The notes below the pieces were generated by a model. It had not been told where the DNA came from. It did not search any database and saw only the letters and a program-made list of their open reading frames with translations. The position numbers were made by a program, and so were the translations under genes. From positions 1,357,501 through 1,421,500 of the forward strand of contig NZ_CP087176.1 of assembly GCF_024748695.1 (NCBI RefSeq): a DNA stretch of 64,000 bases. The letters run 5' to 3'. Shown in pieces: positions 9,842 through 19,235 of this stretch. Every line of letters begins with the position of its first letter. Position 1 is the first letter of the stretch. This DNA is from Pseudomonas sp. B21-040. GTDB taxonomy: Bacteria > Pseudomonadota > Gammaproteobacteria > Pseudomonadales > Pseudomonadaceae.

Positions 9842-10720
9842 ATGCCCTGGCAAAACCTGTTGAACCGCCACGACCGCCTGCCCGCCAACCCGGATCTGGC
9901 GGAAGGTTTCGTGACCTTGTTGCACCAGTTGGGCACGGTGACGCCGTTTGAGTTGGCCGTCGCTGGCGGGCGTTTGATGGCGACGCCGGGGCTGGCATTT
10001 CTGGTGGGGTATCAGGCGGCGTTGCGCATGCTCTGGCCGAGCGCACCGTTGAGCCTCGGCGCGTTGTGTGCAACCGAACAGCGCAGCCTGCGACCGGCAG
10101 ACATGCAAACCCGCCTTACCGACCTGCGCCTGAGCGGGCGCAAGGATTTCGTCACGGCCGGTGATGCCGCGGAATGGCTGCTGATCGCTGCACGCAGCGA
10201 AGAAACCGGTGAATCGCCGCGCCTGAGCCTGGCGGTGGTCTATCCCGGCGAACCGGGCGTACGTCTGGAAAAACTCCCGGCGATCCCATTGATGCCGGAC
10301 ATCAGCCATGGCCGGTTGTTTCTCGACAACACCCTGTGCGAGTTGCTGGCGGGGGATGGCTGGGATGCGTACGTCAAACCGTTCCGCACCCTTGAAGACG
10401 TTTATGTGCTGAGTGCGATGACGTCGTGGCTGTATGGCGTCGGCCAGGACTGCGACTGGCCGCAAGCCTTGCAGTTGCGGTTACTGGCGTTGCTGGCCGG
10501 GTGCGCGGAAGCCAGCCGTCAGGCACCGAACAATGCCGCCGGGCATGTATTGCTGGGCGGGTTGTTTGCACAATTCGACGGGCTCAAGGCCGAGATTGAT
10601 CAGGCAATGGCCGATGGTCCGGCGCATTGGGCGCAGATGTGGCAGCGCGATCGGGCGGTGATGGATCTGGCTGCGGGCGCGCGGGGGAAGCGGTTGGCCA
10701 AGGCACTCGCGGTGAACTGA
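9842..10720 (+). CDS. Conserved protein resembling acyl-CoA dehydrogenase C-terminal fold
   Basis: This 292-residue soluble protein has recurrent helical segments (LGTVTPFELAVAGGRLMATPGLAFLVGYQAALRML) and an alanine-rich C-terminus reminiscent of the acyl-CoA dehydrogenase helical domain. It is too short for a full dehydrogenase and shows no flavin signature. An upstream in-frame ATG exists at 9818, but the start at 9842 is preferred because GAGGAG lies about 7 nt before it. It is divergent from olsB. Assignment to the acyl-CoA dehydrogenase superfamily is from general appearance only, so function is unknown. Confidence 0.6.
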   Translation: MPWQNLLNRHDRLPANPDLAEGFVTLLHQLGTVTPFELAVAGGRLMATPGLAFLVGYQAALRMLWPSAPLSLGALCATEQRSLRPADMQTRLTDLRLSGRKDFVTAGDAAEWLLIAARSEETGESPRLSLAVVYPGEPGVRLEKLPAIPLMPDISHGRLFLDNTLCELLAGDGWDAYVKPFRTLEDVYVLSAMTSWLYGVGQDCDWPQALQLRLLALLAGCAEASRQAPNNAAGHVLLGGLFAQFDGLKAEIDQAMADGPAHWAQMWQRDRAVMDLAAGARGKRLAKALAVN

Positions 10721-10831
10721 CGGGCCTCATCGTCGGAACGCTCGCGATGGCGGCCTCAAGGCCAATACAAATTCCAAAACTGTCATCAAGTCCAGCTAGG
10801 CTCAGCACGTTAATCCCTCCGAGCCCCTGCC

Positions 10832-11926
10832 ATGTTCAAAGGCTTGTCCCTGACTTTCATGCTGTTGCTCAGCCTCCCGGCCCACGCCGAAAACTGGCCC
10901 GGCGAGCAATGGTCGAACGGCCCGACGGTTACCGGGCCGGCGCTTCAAGCCCTGGAAACCTACGCCTTCCCACCCCGCGACGACAGCACCCGAAAAGGCA
11001 TTCGCACCGATGCGTTGCTGGTGATCCGCGACGGCCAATTGATCTACGAACGCTACGCCGGCCCGGCCCGCGCCGACACGCCACACTTGACCTGGTCGAT
11101 CAGCAAAAGCCTCATGGCCACGGTGCTGGGCGTGGCCTATGGCGAAGGCCTGTTCAAACTCCAGGACCCGGTGCAGACGTTTTATCCGCCGATGAAACAA
11201 CACCCCGGCGTGACCATGGCCGACCTGCTGCACTGGGCCTCGGGACTGGACTGGCAGGAAGACTACGAGTACGCCCCGTTGAAATCCTCGGTGGTGGCCA
11301 TGCTCTACACCCGTGGCCATCAGGACATGGCTGCGTTCACCGCCGATCACCCCGAATACGCCGCACCCGGTCAGGCCTTTCGCTATTCCAGTGGTGAAAG
11401 CAACCTGCTCTCCGCCGCGCTGAAAAACATCGTCGGCCCTGCCCGTTACCCGGACTTTCCATGGACCGCACTGTTCGAGCCGCTAGGTATTCGTCATGCC
11501 GTTTGGGAAACCGATGCCACGGGCACCTTCGTCGCTTCGTCTTACGTCTACCTCACGGCTCGCGATCTGGCGCGGGTCGGTTTGTTGATGGCGCGCGACG
11601 GGCGCTGGCAGGGGCGCCAATTACTGCCCCGGGATTGGGTCGCCTTCAATCGCGAACCGTTCGCCCACTATCAAGCCCATCAGGATGACAGCGTGCCCGG
11701 TGGTCAGTGGTGGCTCAATCGTGCGGTGGCGGGCGCGCCACAACCCTGGCCTGATGCTCCCGCCGATACTTTCGCCGCGCTGGGACATTGGGGCCAGGCA
11801 ATGTACGTAATCCCCAGCGAAAACCTGGTGATCGTGCGCTATGGCGATGATCGCGACGGCAGCTATCGGCACAACGATTTGCTCAAACTCACGCTCAAGG
11901 CGTTTGCCCAACAGGTGCAGCCATGA
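10832..11926 (+). CDS. Secreted beta-lactamase-fold serine hydrolase
   Basis: This 364-residue protein has a signal peptide (cleavage near AHA-EN, residue 19/20). The class-C beta-lactamase/6-aminohexanoate-dimer hydrolase fold shows the catalytic SxxK as SISK (Ser89, Lys92), the second motif FRYSSGESNLL (Tyr185) and a C-terminal HWGQAMYVIPSENLVIV strand where the HxG-type third motif falls. It is likely a periplasmic esterase, amidase or peptidase rather than a true beta-lactamase. It overlaps the next gene by 4 nt, so the two products are probably made together. Confidence 0.88.
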   Translation: MFKGLSLTFMLLLSLPAHAENWPGEQWSNGPTVTGPALQALETYAFPPRDDSTRKGIRTDALLVIRDGQLIYERYAGPARADTPHLTWSISKSLMATVLGVAYGEGLFKLQDPVQTFYPPMKQHPGVTMADLLHWASGLDWQEDYEYAPLKSSVVAMLYTRGHQDMAAFTADHPEYAAPGQAFRYSSGESNLLSAALKNIVGPARYPDFPWTALFEPLGIRHAVWETDATGTFVASSYVYLTARDLARVGLLMARDGRWQGRQLLPRDWVAFNREPFAHYQAHQDDSVPGGQWWLNRAVAGAPQPWPDAPADTFAALGHWGQAMYVIPSENLVIVRYGDDRDGSYRHNDLLKLTLKAFAQQVQP

Positions 11927-12252
11927 GCCGCCAAAGTGTTGTTCGCCGCCGACCGTTGAGCACGTTGCTGGTGATCCTGCTGATCGCCTTGCTCGGCTGG
12001 GGCTGGCAGGAGCGGGTGGCGCTGTGGGCATTCCCCGACATCATCAGCGCCTACACCGCCAAGGAATATTGCTCGTGCCGGTATGTAATGAACAACGAGA
12101 CCGAGTATTGCCGCAGCTATGTAAAGCAGTGGCTGCCCACCAGCCGCTTCGTCGATGACTCTGCCAGCAAACGCATCACGGTCAGCGGCATGGGCCGCAC
12201 CCACAGCGCCGCGTGGGTCGGCGAACGCCAGGGCTGCCGCCTGAATCCCTGA
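11923..12252 (+). CDS. Small membrane-anchored cysteine-containing protein of unknown function
   Basis: This 109-residue protein has an N-terminal transmembrane helix (about residues 13-31, LSTLLVILLIALLGWGW) preceded by Arg residues, which places the rest in the periplasm. The soluble part has cysteines in CSCRYVMNNETEYC and a final one near the C-terminus, consistent with disulfides. It is translationally coupled (ATGA overlap) to the secreted serine hydrolase, so a partner or accessory role is inferred. No family was recognised. Confidence 0.75.
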   Translation: MSRQSVVRRRPLSTLLVILLIALLGWGWQERVALWAFPDIISAYTAKEYCSCRYVMNNETEYCRSYVKQWLPTSRFVDDSASKRITVSGMGRTHSAAWVGERQGCRLNP

Positions 12253-12267
12253 CTCCCACGAACCTTT

Positions 12268-12424
12268 GTAGCAGCTGCCGAAGGCTGCGTCGGCCGGTCC
12301 GCGCTCGGGCGAAGCCGTCGTAAAACCAGGCGCCGCGGTACTTCAGGTTGCCCCCGGTAGGCAGGGTTTGACGACTGCTGCGCCCGAGCGCGGACCGGCC
12401 GACGCAGGCTTCGCCAGCTGCTAC
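12268..12424. repeat. Long palindromic intergenic repeat (GTAGCAGCTG type)
   Basis: The outer arms GTAGCAGCTGCCGAAGGCTG and CTTCGCCAGCTGCTAC enclose further matched blocks, CGGCCGGTCCGCGCTCGGGC against its complement. It is a different family from the GTGGGAGC REPs; related copies occur at 18995-19140 and 38371-38500. Confidence 0.85.
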
Positions 12425-12489
12425 AGGCTTGCATCTTGCTCACGGACGGTTAAGGTTCAGCACAGGTTTATCTGCCCCCATGAGTCTTT

Positions 12490-13080
12490 ATGTTCAACCG
12501 CTTCCACGCCAAAACCTTCGCCTTCCTGCTGTTGGCCGGTGCCACGCTGTCGGCCCACGCCGATTGGTACCTGGACGGCGAGTCTTCGCGGCTGTCGTTC
12601 GTCAGCACCAAAAACGCCAACATCTCTGAAGTGCAGCGCTTTCTGGTGTTGCACGGCAAGGTCGATCCCAATGGCCTGGCCGAAGTGGAAGTGGAGCTGG
12701 AATCTGTGAACAGTGGCGTTCCATTGCGCGATGAACGCATGCGCAAGCAGCTGTTCGAGATTGAGAAATTTCCCGAAGCACTGATCACCGCGCAGATCGA
12801 TCTGCGCCCGATCAACGATCTCGCGCCCGGTGCGCAGTTGGAGTTGCGTTTGCCGCTGACCGTCAACCTTCACGGTAAAACCCACGAGTACAACGCCGAA
12901 CTGCTGGCGACGCGGCTCGATGACCGGCGATTTCAGGTGGTGACACTGGAGCCACTGGTGATCAATGCCGAAGACTTTGATCTGGTACCCGGACTGGAAG
13001 CGCTGCGCAAGCTCGCCGATTTGTCGGCCATCAGTCTGTCGGTACCGGTGGGTGCGGTACTGATTTTCACGGCGCGCTGA
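12490..13080 (+). CDS. YceI-family periplasmic lipid-binding-like protein
   Basis: This 196-residue protein has a cleaved signal peptide (AHA-DW, about residue 24) and the YceI lipocalin-like beta-barrel, recognised from DGESSRLSFVSTKNANISEVQRF and SGVPLRDERMRKQLFEIEKFPEALITAQ. YceI proteins bind polyisoprenoid or amphiphilic molecules in the periplasm. It ends 1 nt before the PLD-family gene on the same strand, so both probably come from one transcript. Confidence 0.9.
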   Translation: MFNRFHAKTFAFLLLAGATLSAHADWYLDGESSRLSFVSTKNANISEVQRFLVLHGKVDPNGLAEVEVELESVNSGVPLRDERMRKQLFEIEKFPEALITAQIDLRPINDLAPGAQLELRLPLTVNLHGKTHEYNAELLATRLDDRRFQVVTLEPLVINAEDFDLVPGLEALRKLADLSAISLSVPVGAVLIFTAR

Positions 13081-13081
13081 C

Positions 13082-14239
13082 ATGGCCGGTGCAATTTTCC
13101 CCTGGCGTGAAGGCAACCACTTTGAACTGCTGGTCGACGGTCCGCAGTTCTTCCCGCGCATGTTGGTCGCGATTGCCCGCGCCGAAGAACAGGTCGAGTT
13201 GGAGCTGTATCTGGTCGAGGCCGGTGCCTGCGCCGAAGCCATGGTCCAGGCACTGGTCCAGGCGGCTGAGCGTGGTGTTCGCGTGCGCTGCCTGTTCGAT
13301 GATTACGGCAGCCTGGCGTTCACGCTGACTTTGCGTCAGCGTCTGACGGCGGCCGGGGTCGAACTGCGTTTCTACAATCGCCTGAACTGGCGGCGCTGGG
13401 TCGGCAACTTCTACCGCGATCACCGCAAGCTGTTGCTGGTGGATCAGAGCCTGGCCGTGGTCGGTGGCACGGGCGTCACCGACGAGTTCTGGACGCCGGG
13501 TGAAGACACCAGCGAATGGCATGAAGTCATGGTGGAAATCACCGGGCCCTTGGTCATCGACTGGCAGTTGCTGTTCGATCGCCAATGGATCGCCAACCGC
13601 CATCGGCGTGCCTGGAAACCGGCCTCGCATTTCGGCTTGCCGCGTCTGCCGCGAGTGCCGTCGATGGGCGAGGGCATGGGCCGGGTGGCCTATGCCGACG
13701 CCCGTCAGCATCGCGATATTCTGCAATCGCTGATCAGGGCGTTGAACAGCGGCCAGCGCCGGATCTGGCTGGCGACCCCGTACTTCCTGCCGACCTGGAA
13801 AGTCCGCCGTTCGTTACGCCGGGCCGCGGCCCGGGGTGTCGATGTGCGCTTGCTGCTCACCGGACCGCGCACCGATCACCCCTCGGTGCGCTACGCAGGG
13901 CATCGCTACTACCCGCGATTGCTCAAGGCCGGCGTGAAGATTTTTGAATACCAGCCGTGTTTCCTGCACCTGAAAATGGTCTTGATCGATGACTGGGTGA
14001 GCATCGGCTCGTGCAATTTCGATCACTGGAATCTGCGCTTCAACCTTGAAGCCAACCTTGAAGCGCTCGACCCTGGGCTGACGCGGGCAGTGGCGGGGAG
14101 TTTCGAGCGCGACTTTGCGCAGAGCCTGGAAGTCAGCCTCGAAGAATGGCAACGCCGGCCACTGTGGAAGCGGATCAAGCAACGGATCTGGGGATGGGTG
14201 GATCGGGTGGTGGTGAATTTGCTGGGTGGCCGGGGTTAG
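13082..14239 (+). CDS. clsB: Cardiolipin synthase B-like phospholipase D family protein
   Basis: This 385-residue protein has two HKD catalytic motifs: HRKLLLVD (His114, Lys116, Asp121) and HLKMVLID (His296, Lys298, Asp303), the second followed by GSCNFDHWN. There is no N-terminal transmembrane pair, which agrees with the ClsB/YbhO branch of cardiolipin synthases rather than ClsA. It probably makes cardiolipin or a related phosphatidyl transfer product at the inner membrane. It follows yceI by 1 nt, and a REPIN lies just downstream. Confidence 0.85.
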   Translation: MAGAIFPWREGNHFELLVDGPQFFPRMLVAIARAEEQVELELYLVEAGACAEAMVQALVQAAERGVRVRCLFDDYGSLAFTLTLRQRLTAAGVELRFYNRLNWRRWVGNFYRDHRKLLLVDQSLAVVGGTGVTDEFWTPGEDTSEWHEVMVEITGPLVIDWQLLFDRQWIANRHRRAWKPASHFGLPRLPRVPSMGEGMGRVAYADARQHRDILQSLIRALNSGQRRIWLATPYFLPTWKVRRSLRRAAARGVDVRLLLTGPRTDHPSVRYAGHRYYPRLLKAGVKIFEYQPCFLHLKMVLIDDWVSIGSCNFDHWNLRFNLEANLEALDPGLTRAVAGSFERDFAQSLEVSLEEWQRRPLWKRIKQRIWGWVDRVVVNLLGGRG

Positions 14240-14267
14240 TGCTTACTCAGCCACACCCAAAAAACCA

Positions 14268-14361
14268 CTGTGGGAGCCGAGCTTGCTCGCGATTGCGGCT
14301 TAACATTCAACGAAGATGCTGAATGTGATGGCCTCATCGCGAGCAAGCTCGGCTCCCACAG
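14268..14361. repeat. REPIN between clsB-like gene and bglX
   Basis: CTGTGGGAGCCGAGCTTGCT (continuing CGCGAT) on the left is mirrored by ATCGCGAGCAAGCTCGGCTC (continuing CCACAG) on the right. It lies between convergent genes and may also act as a transcript end. Confidence 0.9.
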
Positions 14362-14383
14362 TTGTTATGTGTTTCCTACAGGA

Positions 14384-16675
14384 TTACAGCAATTCAAAGC
14401 TCTGCTGCGTCACGTCCTCGGAGTTCAGGCCGATCTGCACGTTGAACTTGCCCGGCTCGGCTGCGAACTTGAGCTGTGCGTTGTAGAACTTCAGGTCGTC
14501 CTCGGTGATGGTGAAGTGCACGACTTTCTGTTCGCCGGCCTTGAGCATGACTTTCTGGAAGTTCTTCAACTCCTTGAGCGGCCGGATCATCGAACCGGTC
14601 ACGTCCTGAATGTACAACTGCACCACGGTTTCGCCGTCACGCTTGCCGGTGTTTTTCACCGTGACGCTGGCGTCGAGCTTGCCGGTCTTGTTCAGCGTGG
14701 TCGACGACAGGGCCATGTCGCTCAGGCTGAAATCGGTGTAGCTCAAGCCGAAGCCGAACGGGAACAGCGGGCCGGTGGTGTCATCGAAATACTGCGACGT
14801 GTAGTTGCCCGGTTTGCCCGGTGTGAATGGTCGGCCAATGCTCAGGTGGTTGTAGTAGGTCGGAATCTGGCCTACCGAGCGCGGGATGGTGATCGGCAGT
14901 TTGCCCGACGGGTTGTAGTCGCCGAACAGCACGTCGGCAATCGCGTTGCCGCCTTCGGTGCCGCTGAACCAGGTTTCCAGAATCGCGTCAGCCTGTTCCT
15001 TCTCTTCGAGAATCGACAGCGGACGGCCGTTCATCAACACCAGCACCAGCGGTTTGCCGGTGGCTTTCAAGGCTTTGATCAATTCGCGCTGGTTGGGCGG
15101 GATGTTGATATCGGTGCGGCTCGATGATTCGTGCGACATGCCGCGGGACTCGCCCACCGCTGCGACCACCACATCGGCATCCTTGGCGGCTTTCACCGCT
15201 TCGTCGATCAGCACTTGCGCCGAACGCGGATCGTCTACCACTTCCGGGGCATCGAAGTTGAGGAAGTTGAGGTAACCGAGGACTTTGGGGTCGCTGGTGA
15301 TGTTGGCGCCACGGGCGTAGATCAACGTCGATTGCGAACCCAATGCTGTGGTCATGCCGTCGAACAGCGTGACCGATTGCGCAGGGCGACCGTTGGCGGC
15401 CCAGCTGCCCATCATGTCGATCGGTGCCTTGGCCAGCGGACCCACCAAAGCGATTTTCGCGGTTTTTTTCAGCGGCAGGATTTCGCCCTGGTTTTTCAAC
15501 AGCACCAGACTGCGGCGCGCGACGTCGCGGGCCTCGGCGCGGTGCAGGCGGCTATCGGCATTGGTGTCGGCCGGATCATCCTCGGCCTTGCCGATGCGCA
15601 GGTACGGGTCCTTGAACAGGCCCATGTCGTACTTGGCCGCCAGCACTTCACGCACGGCGTTGTCGATGTCGCTTTGTTCAATTTCGCCGGCCTTCAACAG
15701 CCCAGGCAGCTCTTTGCCATAGAGGGTGTCGTTCATGCTCATGTCGATACCGGCCTTGATCGCCAGCTTCGCGGCTTGGCGGCCATCGGCGGCAACGCCG
15801 TGCTTGATCAGCTCGAAAATCGCCCCATGGTCACTGACGGCCAGGCCTTTGAAGCCCCACTCCTTGCGCAACAGGTCATTCATCAGCCAGGTGTTGGCGG
15901 TGGCCGGCACGCCGTTGATCGAGTTCAGCGCAACCATCACCCCGCCAGCACCCGCGTCAATCGCGGCGCGGTAAGGCGGCAGGTAATCCTGGTACATCTT
16001 GATCGGGCTCATGTCGACGACGTTGTAGTCGCGGCCGCCTTCGACGGCGCCGTACAAGGCAAAGTGCTTGACGCTGGCCATGATGCTGTCGGCCGCATTT
16101 GCGCCGGTGCCCTGGAACGCCTTGACCATGACGCCGGCAATGCGCGACACCAGGTAGGTGTCTTCGCCGAAGCCTTCGGAAGTACGGCCCCAACGCGGGT
16201 CGCGGGAGATGTCGACCATCGGAGCGAAGGTGAGGTCGACGCCGTCCGATGAGGCTTCCTTGGCGGCGATGCGCCCGGACAGGCTAATGGCGTCCATGTC
16301 CCAGCTCGAGGCCAGGGCCAGCGGAATCGGGAAAATGGTGCGATGGCCGTGGATCACGTCGTAGGCGAAGAACATCGGGATCTTCAACCGGCTGCGCATG
16401 GCCGCGTCCTGCATCGGACGGTTTTCCGGGCGAGTGATCGAGTTGAACGTGCCGCCGATGTTGCCGGCCGCGATTTCCTTGCGGATCAGTTCGCGGGGCA
16501 TTTCCGGGCCGATGCTGATCAGGCGCAACTGGCCGATTTTTTCATCGAGGGTCATCTGCTTCATCAAATTGTTGATGAAAGCGTCCTTGTTCTCTAGAGG
16601 TGCGGGCGTCGTGGCGGCCAATACGTTATGACTGGCCAGGCCGACGAACAGGCCCAGCAAACACAGCTTCTTCAT
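14384..16675 (-). CDS. bglX: Periplasmic beta-glucosidase, glycoside hydrolase family 3
   Basis: This ~763-residue GH3 enzyme carries a signal peptide (MKKLCLLGLFVGLASHNVLA). The order is GH3 N-terminal barrel with the nucleophile region GLAVSDHGAIFELIKHGVAAD, GH3 C-terminal domain (VVVAAVGESRGMSHESSSRTDI) and a C-terminal fibronectin-III-like domain (about residues 660-755). Length and motifs match E. coli BglX. ATG at 16675 is preferred; a TTG 15 nt upstream would add MRKKF. It acts in the periplasm on beta-linked glucosides. The gene stands alone and diverges from lemA. Confidence 0.93.
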   Translation of the reverse strand: MKKLCLLGLFVGLASHNVLAATTPAPLENKDAFINNLMKQMTLDEKIGQLRLISIGPEMPRELIRKEIAAGNIGGTFNSITRPENRPMQDAAMRSRLKIPMFFAYDVIHGHRTIFPIPLALASSWDMDAISLSGRIAAKEASSDGVDLTFAPMVDISRDPRWGRTSEGFGEDTYLVSRIAGVMVKAFQGTGANAADSIMASVKHFALYGAVEGGRDYNVVDMSPIKMYQDYLPPYRAAIDAGAGGVMVALNSINGVPATANTWLMNDLLRKEWGFKGLAVSDHGAIFELIKHGVAADGRQAAKLAIKAGIDMSMNDTLYGKELPGLLKAGEIEQSDIDNAVREVLAAKYDMGLFKDPYLRIGKAEDDPADTNADSRLHRAEARDVARRSLVLLKNQGEILPLKKTAKIALVGPLAKAPIDMMGSWAANGRPAQSVTLFDGMTTALGSQSTLIYARGANITSDPKVLGYLNFLNFDAPEVVDDPRSAQVLIDEAVKAAKDADVVVAAVGESRGMSHESSSRTDINIPPNQRELIKALKATGKPLVLVLMNGRPLSILEEKEQADAILETWFSGTEGGNAIADVLFGDYNPSGKLPITIPRSVGQIPTYYNHLSIGRPFTPGKPGNYTSQYFDDTTGPLFPFGFGLSYTDFSLSDMALSSTTLNKTGKLDASVTVKNTGKRDGETVVQLYIQDVTGSMIRPLKELKNFQKVMLKAGEQKVVHFTITEDDLKFYNAQLKFAAEPGKFNVQIGLNSEDVTQQSFELL

Positions 16676-16911
16676 GAATTTTTTTCTCAAAAGCCCAAAC
16701 GGCTGTGAATACGCGCCGGTCAGCCAAAAGTTAGGGAGCGACTATTGTTGTTCAGGTAAATGCATGCACACTTGCCCAGCGTTTTGCGCTGGGGGCATCT
16801 TTTAGCCCATTGGCTCGATGCAATCCAGTGGCGGCGGCAGATTATGCCCCAAGTGCCCGGTCAGAGGGGTGCAGGTTGTTATTCAACGGAATGTGCCAGG
16901 GAGTGACCCAA

Positions 16912-17520
16912 ATGAATGTACGACACCACTATCGGTCGAGCCTGCAGGTGGCCGCCTTGTTGTTGCTGGCCAGCGTGTTGACGGGCTGCGGCATCAATAC
17001 GATTCCGACCCTCGACGAACAGGCCAAAGCCGCGTGGGGCCAGGTTCAGAACCAGTACCAGCGTCGTGCCGACCTGATTCCAAACCTGGTGGAAACCGTC
17101 AAAGGCTACGCCAAGCATGAAGAGGAAACCCTGACCGCGGTGATTGAAGCACGGGCCAAGGCAACGTCCATTCAAGTGGATGCCAAGACCCTCGACAATC
17201 CGGAAAAACTCAAACAGTTCCAGCAGGCCCAGGATCAACTGACCGGTGCCTTGAGCCGTTTGATGGTGGTGTCCGAGCGTTATCCGGACCTCAAGGCCAA
17301 CCAGAACTTCCTGGCCTTGCAGTCGCAACTGGAAGGCACCGAGAACCGTATCGCTGTGGCGCGTCGTGATTTCATCCTCGCGGTGCAGAAATACAACACA
17401 GAAATCCGCACCTTTCCAGGGCGCCTGTGGCACAGCGTGATGTACAGCGATTTGCCGATCCGCGAAACCTTCGAGGCGACCACGCCCGATGCCGACAAAG
17501 CGCCCCAAGTGAAATTTTGA
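16912..17520 (+). CDS. LemA-family lipoprotein
   Basis: This 202-residue LemA protein starts at ATG 16912, preceded by GGGAG at 16899. The first 25 residues are a lipoprotein signal with lipobox LLASVLTGC. The LemA core follows: QVQNQYQRRADLIPNLVETVKGYAKHEEETL, then a long helical bundle ending at LWHSVMYSDLPIRETFEA. It heads an apparent operon with two TPM-domain proteins, the standard partner set for LemA in Gram-negatives. The exact role is unknown; the complex is thought to work at the envelope. Confidence 0.9.
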   Translation: MNVRHHYRSSLQVAALLLLASVLTGCGINTIPTLDEQAKAAWGQVQNQYQRRADLIPNLVETVKGYAKHEEETLTAVIEARAKATSIQVDAKTLDNPEKLKQFQQAQDQLTGALSRLMVVSERYPDLKANQNFLALQSQLEGTENRIAVARRDFILAVQKYNTEIRTFPGRLWHSVMYSDLPIRETFEATTPDADKAPQVKF

Positions 17521-17570
17521 TCGGTTGAAGTGCTGAGCGACTCAACGCATCACCACGGATGAGGTTGCCA

Positions 17571-18326
17571 ATGCGCGTGTTGAAAGTGGGCCTGATGTTG
17601 TTGTTTTGGGTGTTTGCCCTGGCGGCCCAGGCTGAACTGAAATTTCCATCGCTGACCGGGCGTGTGGTCGATAACGCCCAGATGATCGAACCGTCGGTGC
17701 GCGAGCAGCTGACGCAGCAACTTCAGGCCCATGAATCGGCCACCGGCGAGCAACTGGTGGTGGTCACGCTCCCGGACTTGCAGGGCACCGACATTGCGGA
17801 CTTCGGCTATCAACTGGGGCGTTACTGGGGCATCGGCCAGAAAGATAAAAATAACGGCGCGCTGCTGATCGTCGCGCGCGATGAGCGTAAATTGCGCATC
17901 GAAGTCGGCTACGGCCTCGAAGACCGCCTGACCGACGCGCAAAGTTCGGTGATCATCAACCAGGTGATCACCCCGGCATTCAAGACCGGCAACTTCAGCA
18001 AAGGCATCAGCGACGGGGTCGCGGCGATGCTGGTGGTGCTGGGCGGTAGCTCGCTGGATGAACCGTCCACGGTTTACGAGCCGCGAGGTGACGAGGACAG
18101 TGACTTCGTTGCGCGCCATCCCGGCGTCTTCGTGTTTCTGGTAATGCTGTTCATCCTGACGATTTTCGTCTTGCAGATGCTCGGGATTCTGCCGGTCGGG
18201 CGAGGAGGCTCGGGCGGTTCCAGCGGTGGCTTTGGCGGTGGCGGTTTTGGTGGCGGCGGTGGAGGCGGGGGCTTCAGCGGCGGCGGGGGCAGTTTCGGGG
18301 GCGGCGGTTCGTCGGGCGGCTGGTGA
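17571..18326 (+). CDS. TPM-domain protein (YgcG-like) with signal peptide, TM helix and Gly-rich tail
   Basis: This 251-residue protein has, in order, a signal peptide (about 1-22), a TPM domain (about 25-150, LTGRVVDNAQMIEPSVREQL, GYGLEDRLTDAQ), a transmembrane helix (about 185-205) and a 45-residue tail of nearly pure Gly/Ser/Phe ending GGGSSGGW. ATG 17571 is chosen over 17559 because GAGG lies 7 nt before it. It is the second gene of the LemA-TPM-TPM operon. The TPM domain faces the periplasm in this family. Confidence 0.9.
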   Translation: MRVLKVGLMLLFWVFALAAQAELKFPSLTGRVVDNAQMIEPSVREQLTQQLQAHESATGEQLVVVTLPDLQGTDIADFGYQLGRYWGIGQKDKNNGALLIVARDERKLRIEVGYGLEDRLTDAQSSVIINQVITPAFKTGNFSKGISDGVAAMLVVLGGSSLDEPSTVYEPRGDEDSDFVARHPGVFVFLVMLFILTIFVLQMLGILPVGRGGSGGSSGGFGGGGFGGGGGGGGFSGGGGSFGGGGSSGGW

Positions 18327-18354
18327 TAACAATAATGATCAGGCACTTTTAAAC

Positions 18355-18972
18355 ATGGCATTACTGACTGAACACGAACAACGCAAGGTGGCCGAGGCAA
18401 TCGCCCGGGTCGAGCGTGACACCGACGCCGAGCTGGTGACGGTCCTCGCGGCCCGCGCCGATGACTACGCGTACATCCCGCTGCTGTGGGCCAGCCTGCT
18501 GGCGCTGATGGTGCCGGGAATCGTGCATTACCTGACCGGCTGGTTGACCCTGCACAGTTTGCTGCTGGTGCAATGGATCCTCTTCATCGCGCTGTGCCTG
18601 GTATTCCGCATTCCAAAAGTCACCACCTACCTGATCCCGCGCTCGGTGCGGCACTGGCGTGCATCGAACCTGGCACGCCGGCAATTCCTGGAGCAAAACC
18701 TGCACCACACGGTCGGCAGCACCGGCATGCTGATTTTTGTCTGCGAAGCCGAGCGTTATGTAGAAATCCTGGTGGACGAAGGGATTTCCAGTCGGCTGGA
18801 TAACAAGAACTGGGATTCGATTGTGGCGGCGTTCACCCAGCAAGTGAAACAGGGCCAGACGTTGCAAGGGTTTGTGACCTGTATCGAGGCCTGTGGTGAG
18901 TTGCTCAAAGTGCATGTGCCCGTGACGCAAGTGCGCAACGAGTTGCCGAACCGGTTGGTGGTGTTGGGCTAA
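18355..18972 (+). CDS. Second TPM-domain membrane protein
   Basis: This 205-residue protein starts MALLTEHEQRKVAEAIARVE, with the TPM domain split by a membrane region (about residues 40-85). The domain resumes with LHHTVGSTGMLIFVCEAERYVEILVDEGI. This layout (TPM strand, two TM helices, rest of TPM) matches the usual third gene of lemA operons. It starts 28 nt after the previous stop. Longer in-frame readings begin inside the Gly-rich coding tail and have no ribosome-binding site. Confidence 0.88.
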   Translation: MALLTEHEQRKVAEAIARVERDTDAELVTVLAARADDYAYIPLLWASLLALMVPGIVHYLTGWLTLHSLLLVQWILFIALCLVFRIPKVTTYLIPRSVRHWRASNLARRQFLEQNLHHTVGSTGMLIFVCEAERYVEILVDEGISSRLDNKNWDSIVAAFTQQVKQGQTLQGFVTCIEACGELLKVHVPVTQVRNELPNRLVVLG

Positions 18973-18994
18973 ATGCAGGCCGCAACTCACTTCC

Positions 18995-19140
18995 CTGTAG
19001 CAGCTGGCGAAGCCTGCGTCGGCCGGTCCGCGCTCGGGCGCAGCAGTCGTAAAACCAGCACACGCGGTGCATCAGGAAGACCGTGCTAACCGGTTTACGA
19101 CTGCTGTGCAGTCGGACGCAGGCTTCGCCAGCTGCTACAG
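18995..19140. repeat. Long palindromic intergenic repeat (GTAGCAGCTG type)
   Basis: CTGTAGCAGCTGGCGAAGCC (continuing TGCGTC) mirrors GACGCAGGCTTCGCCAGCTG (continuing CTACAG). The inner part holds GCAGTCGTAAAACC and its partial complement. The left half also shares CGGCCGGTCCGCGCTCGGGC with the copy at 12268. Confidence 0.88.
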
Positions 19141-19235
19141 ATCGCACCGTTCGGGAAATTACCCGTGCCCTGCATCCACATCCCCCCTAAAATACCCGCC
19201 ATTCCCCGATTCGCCCCGTCCGAGGCCGTTTTTAC

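Noticed and set aside
10627..11397. Plus-strand open frame overlapping the serine hydrolase gene
   Set aside because: Pro/Arg-rich, out-of-frame reading of a gene with a good signal peptide and catalytic motifs.
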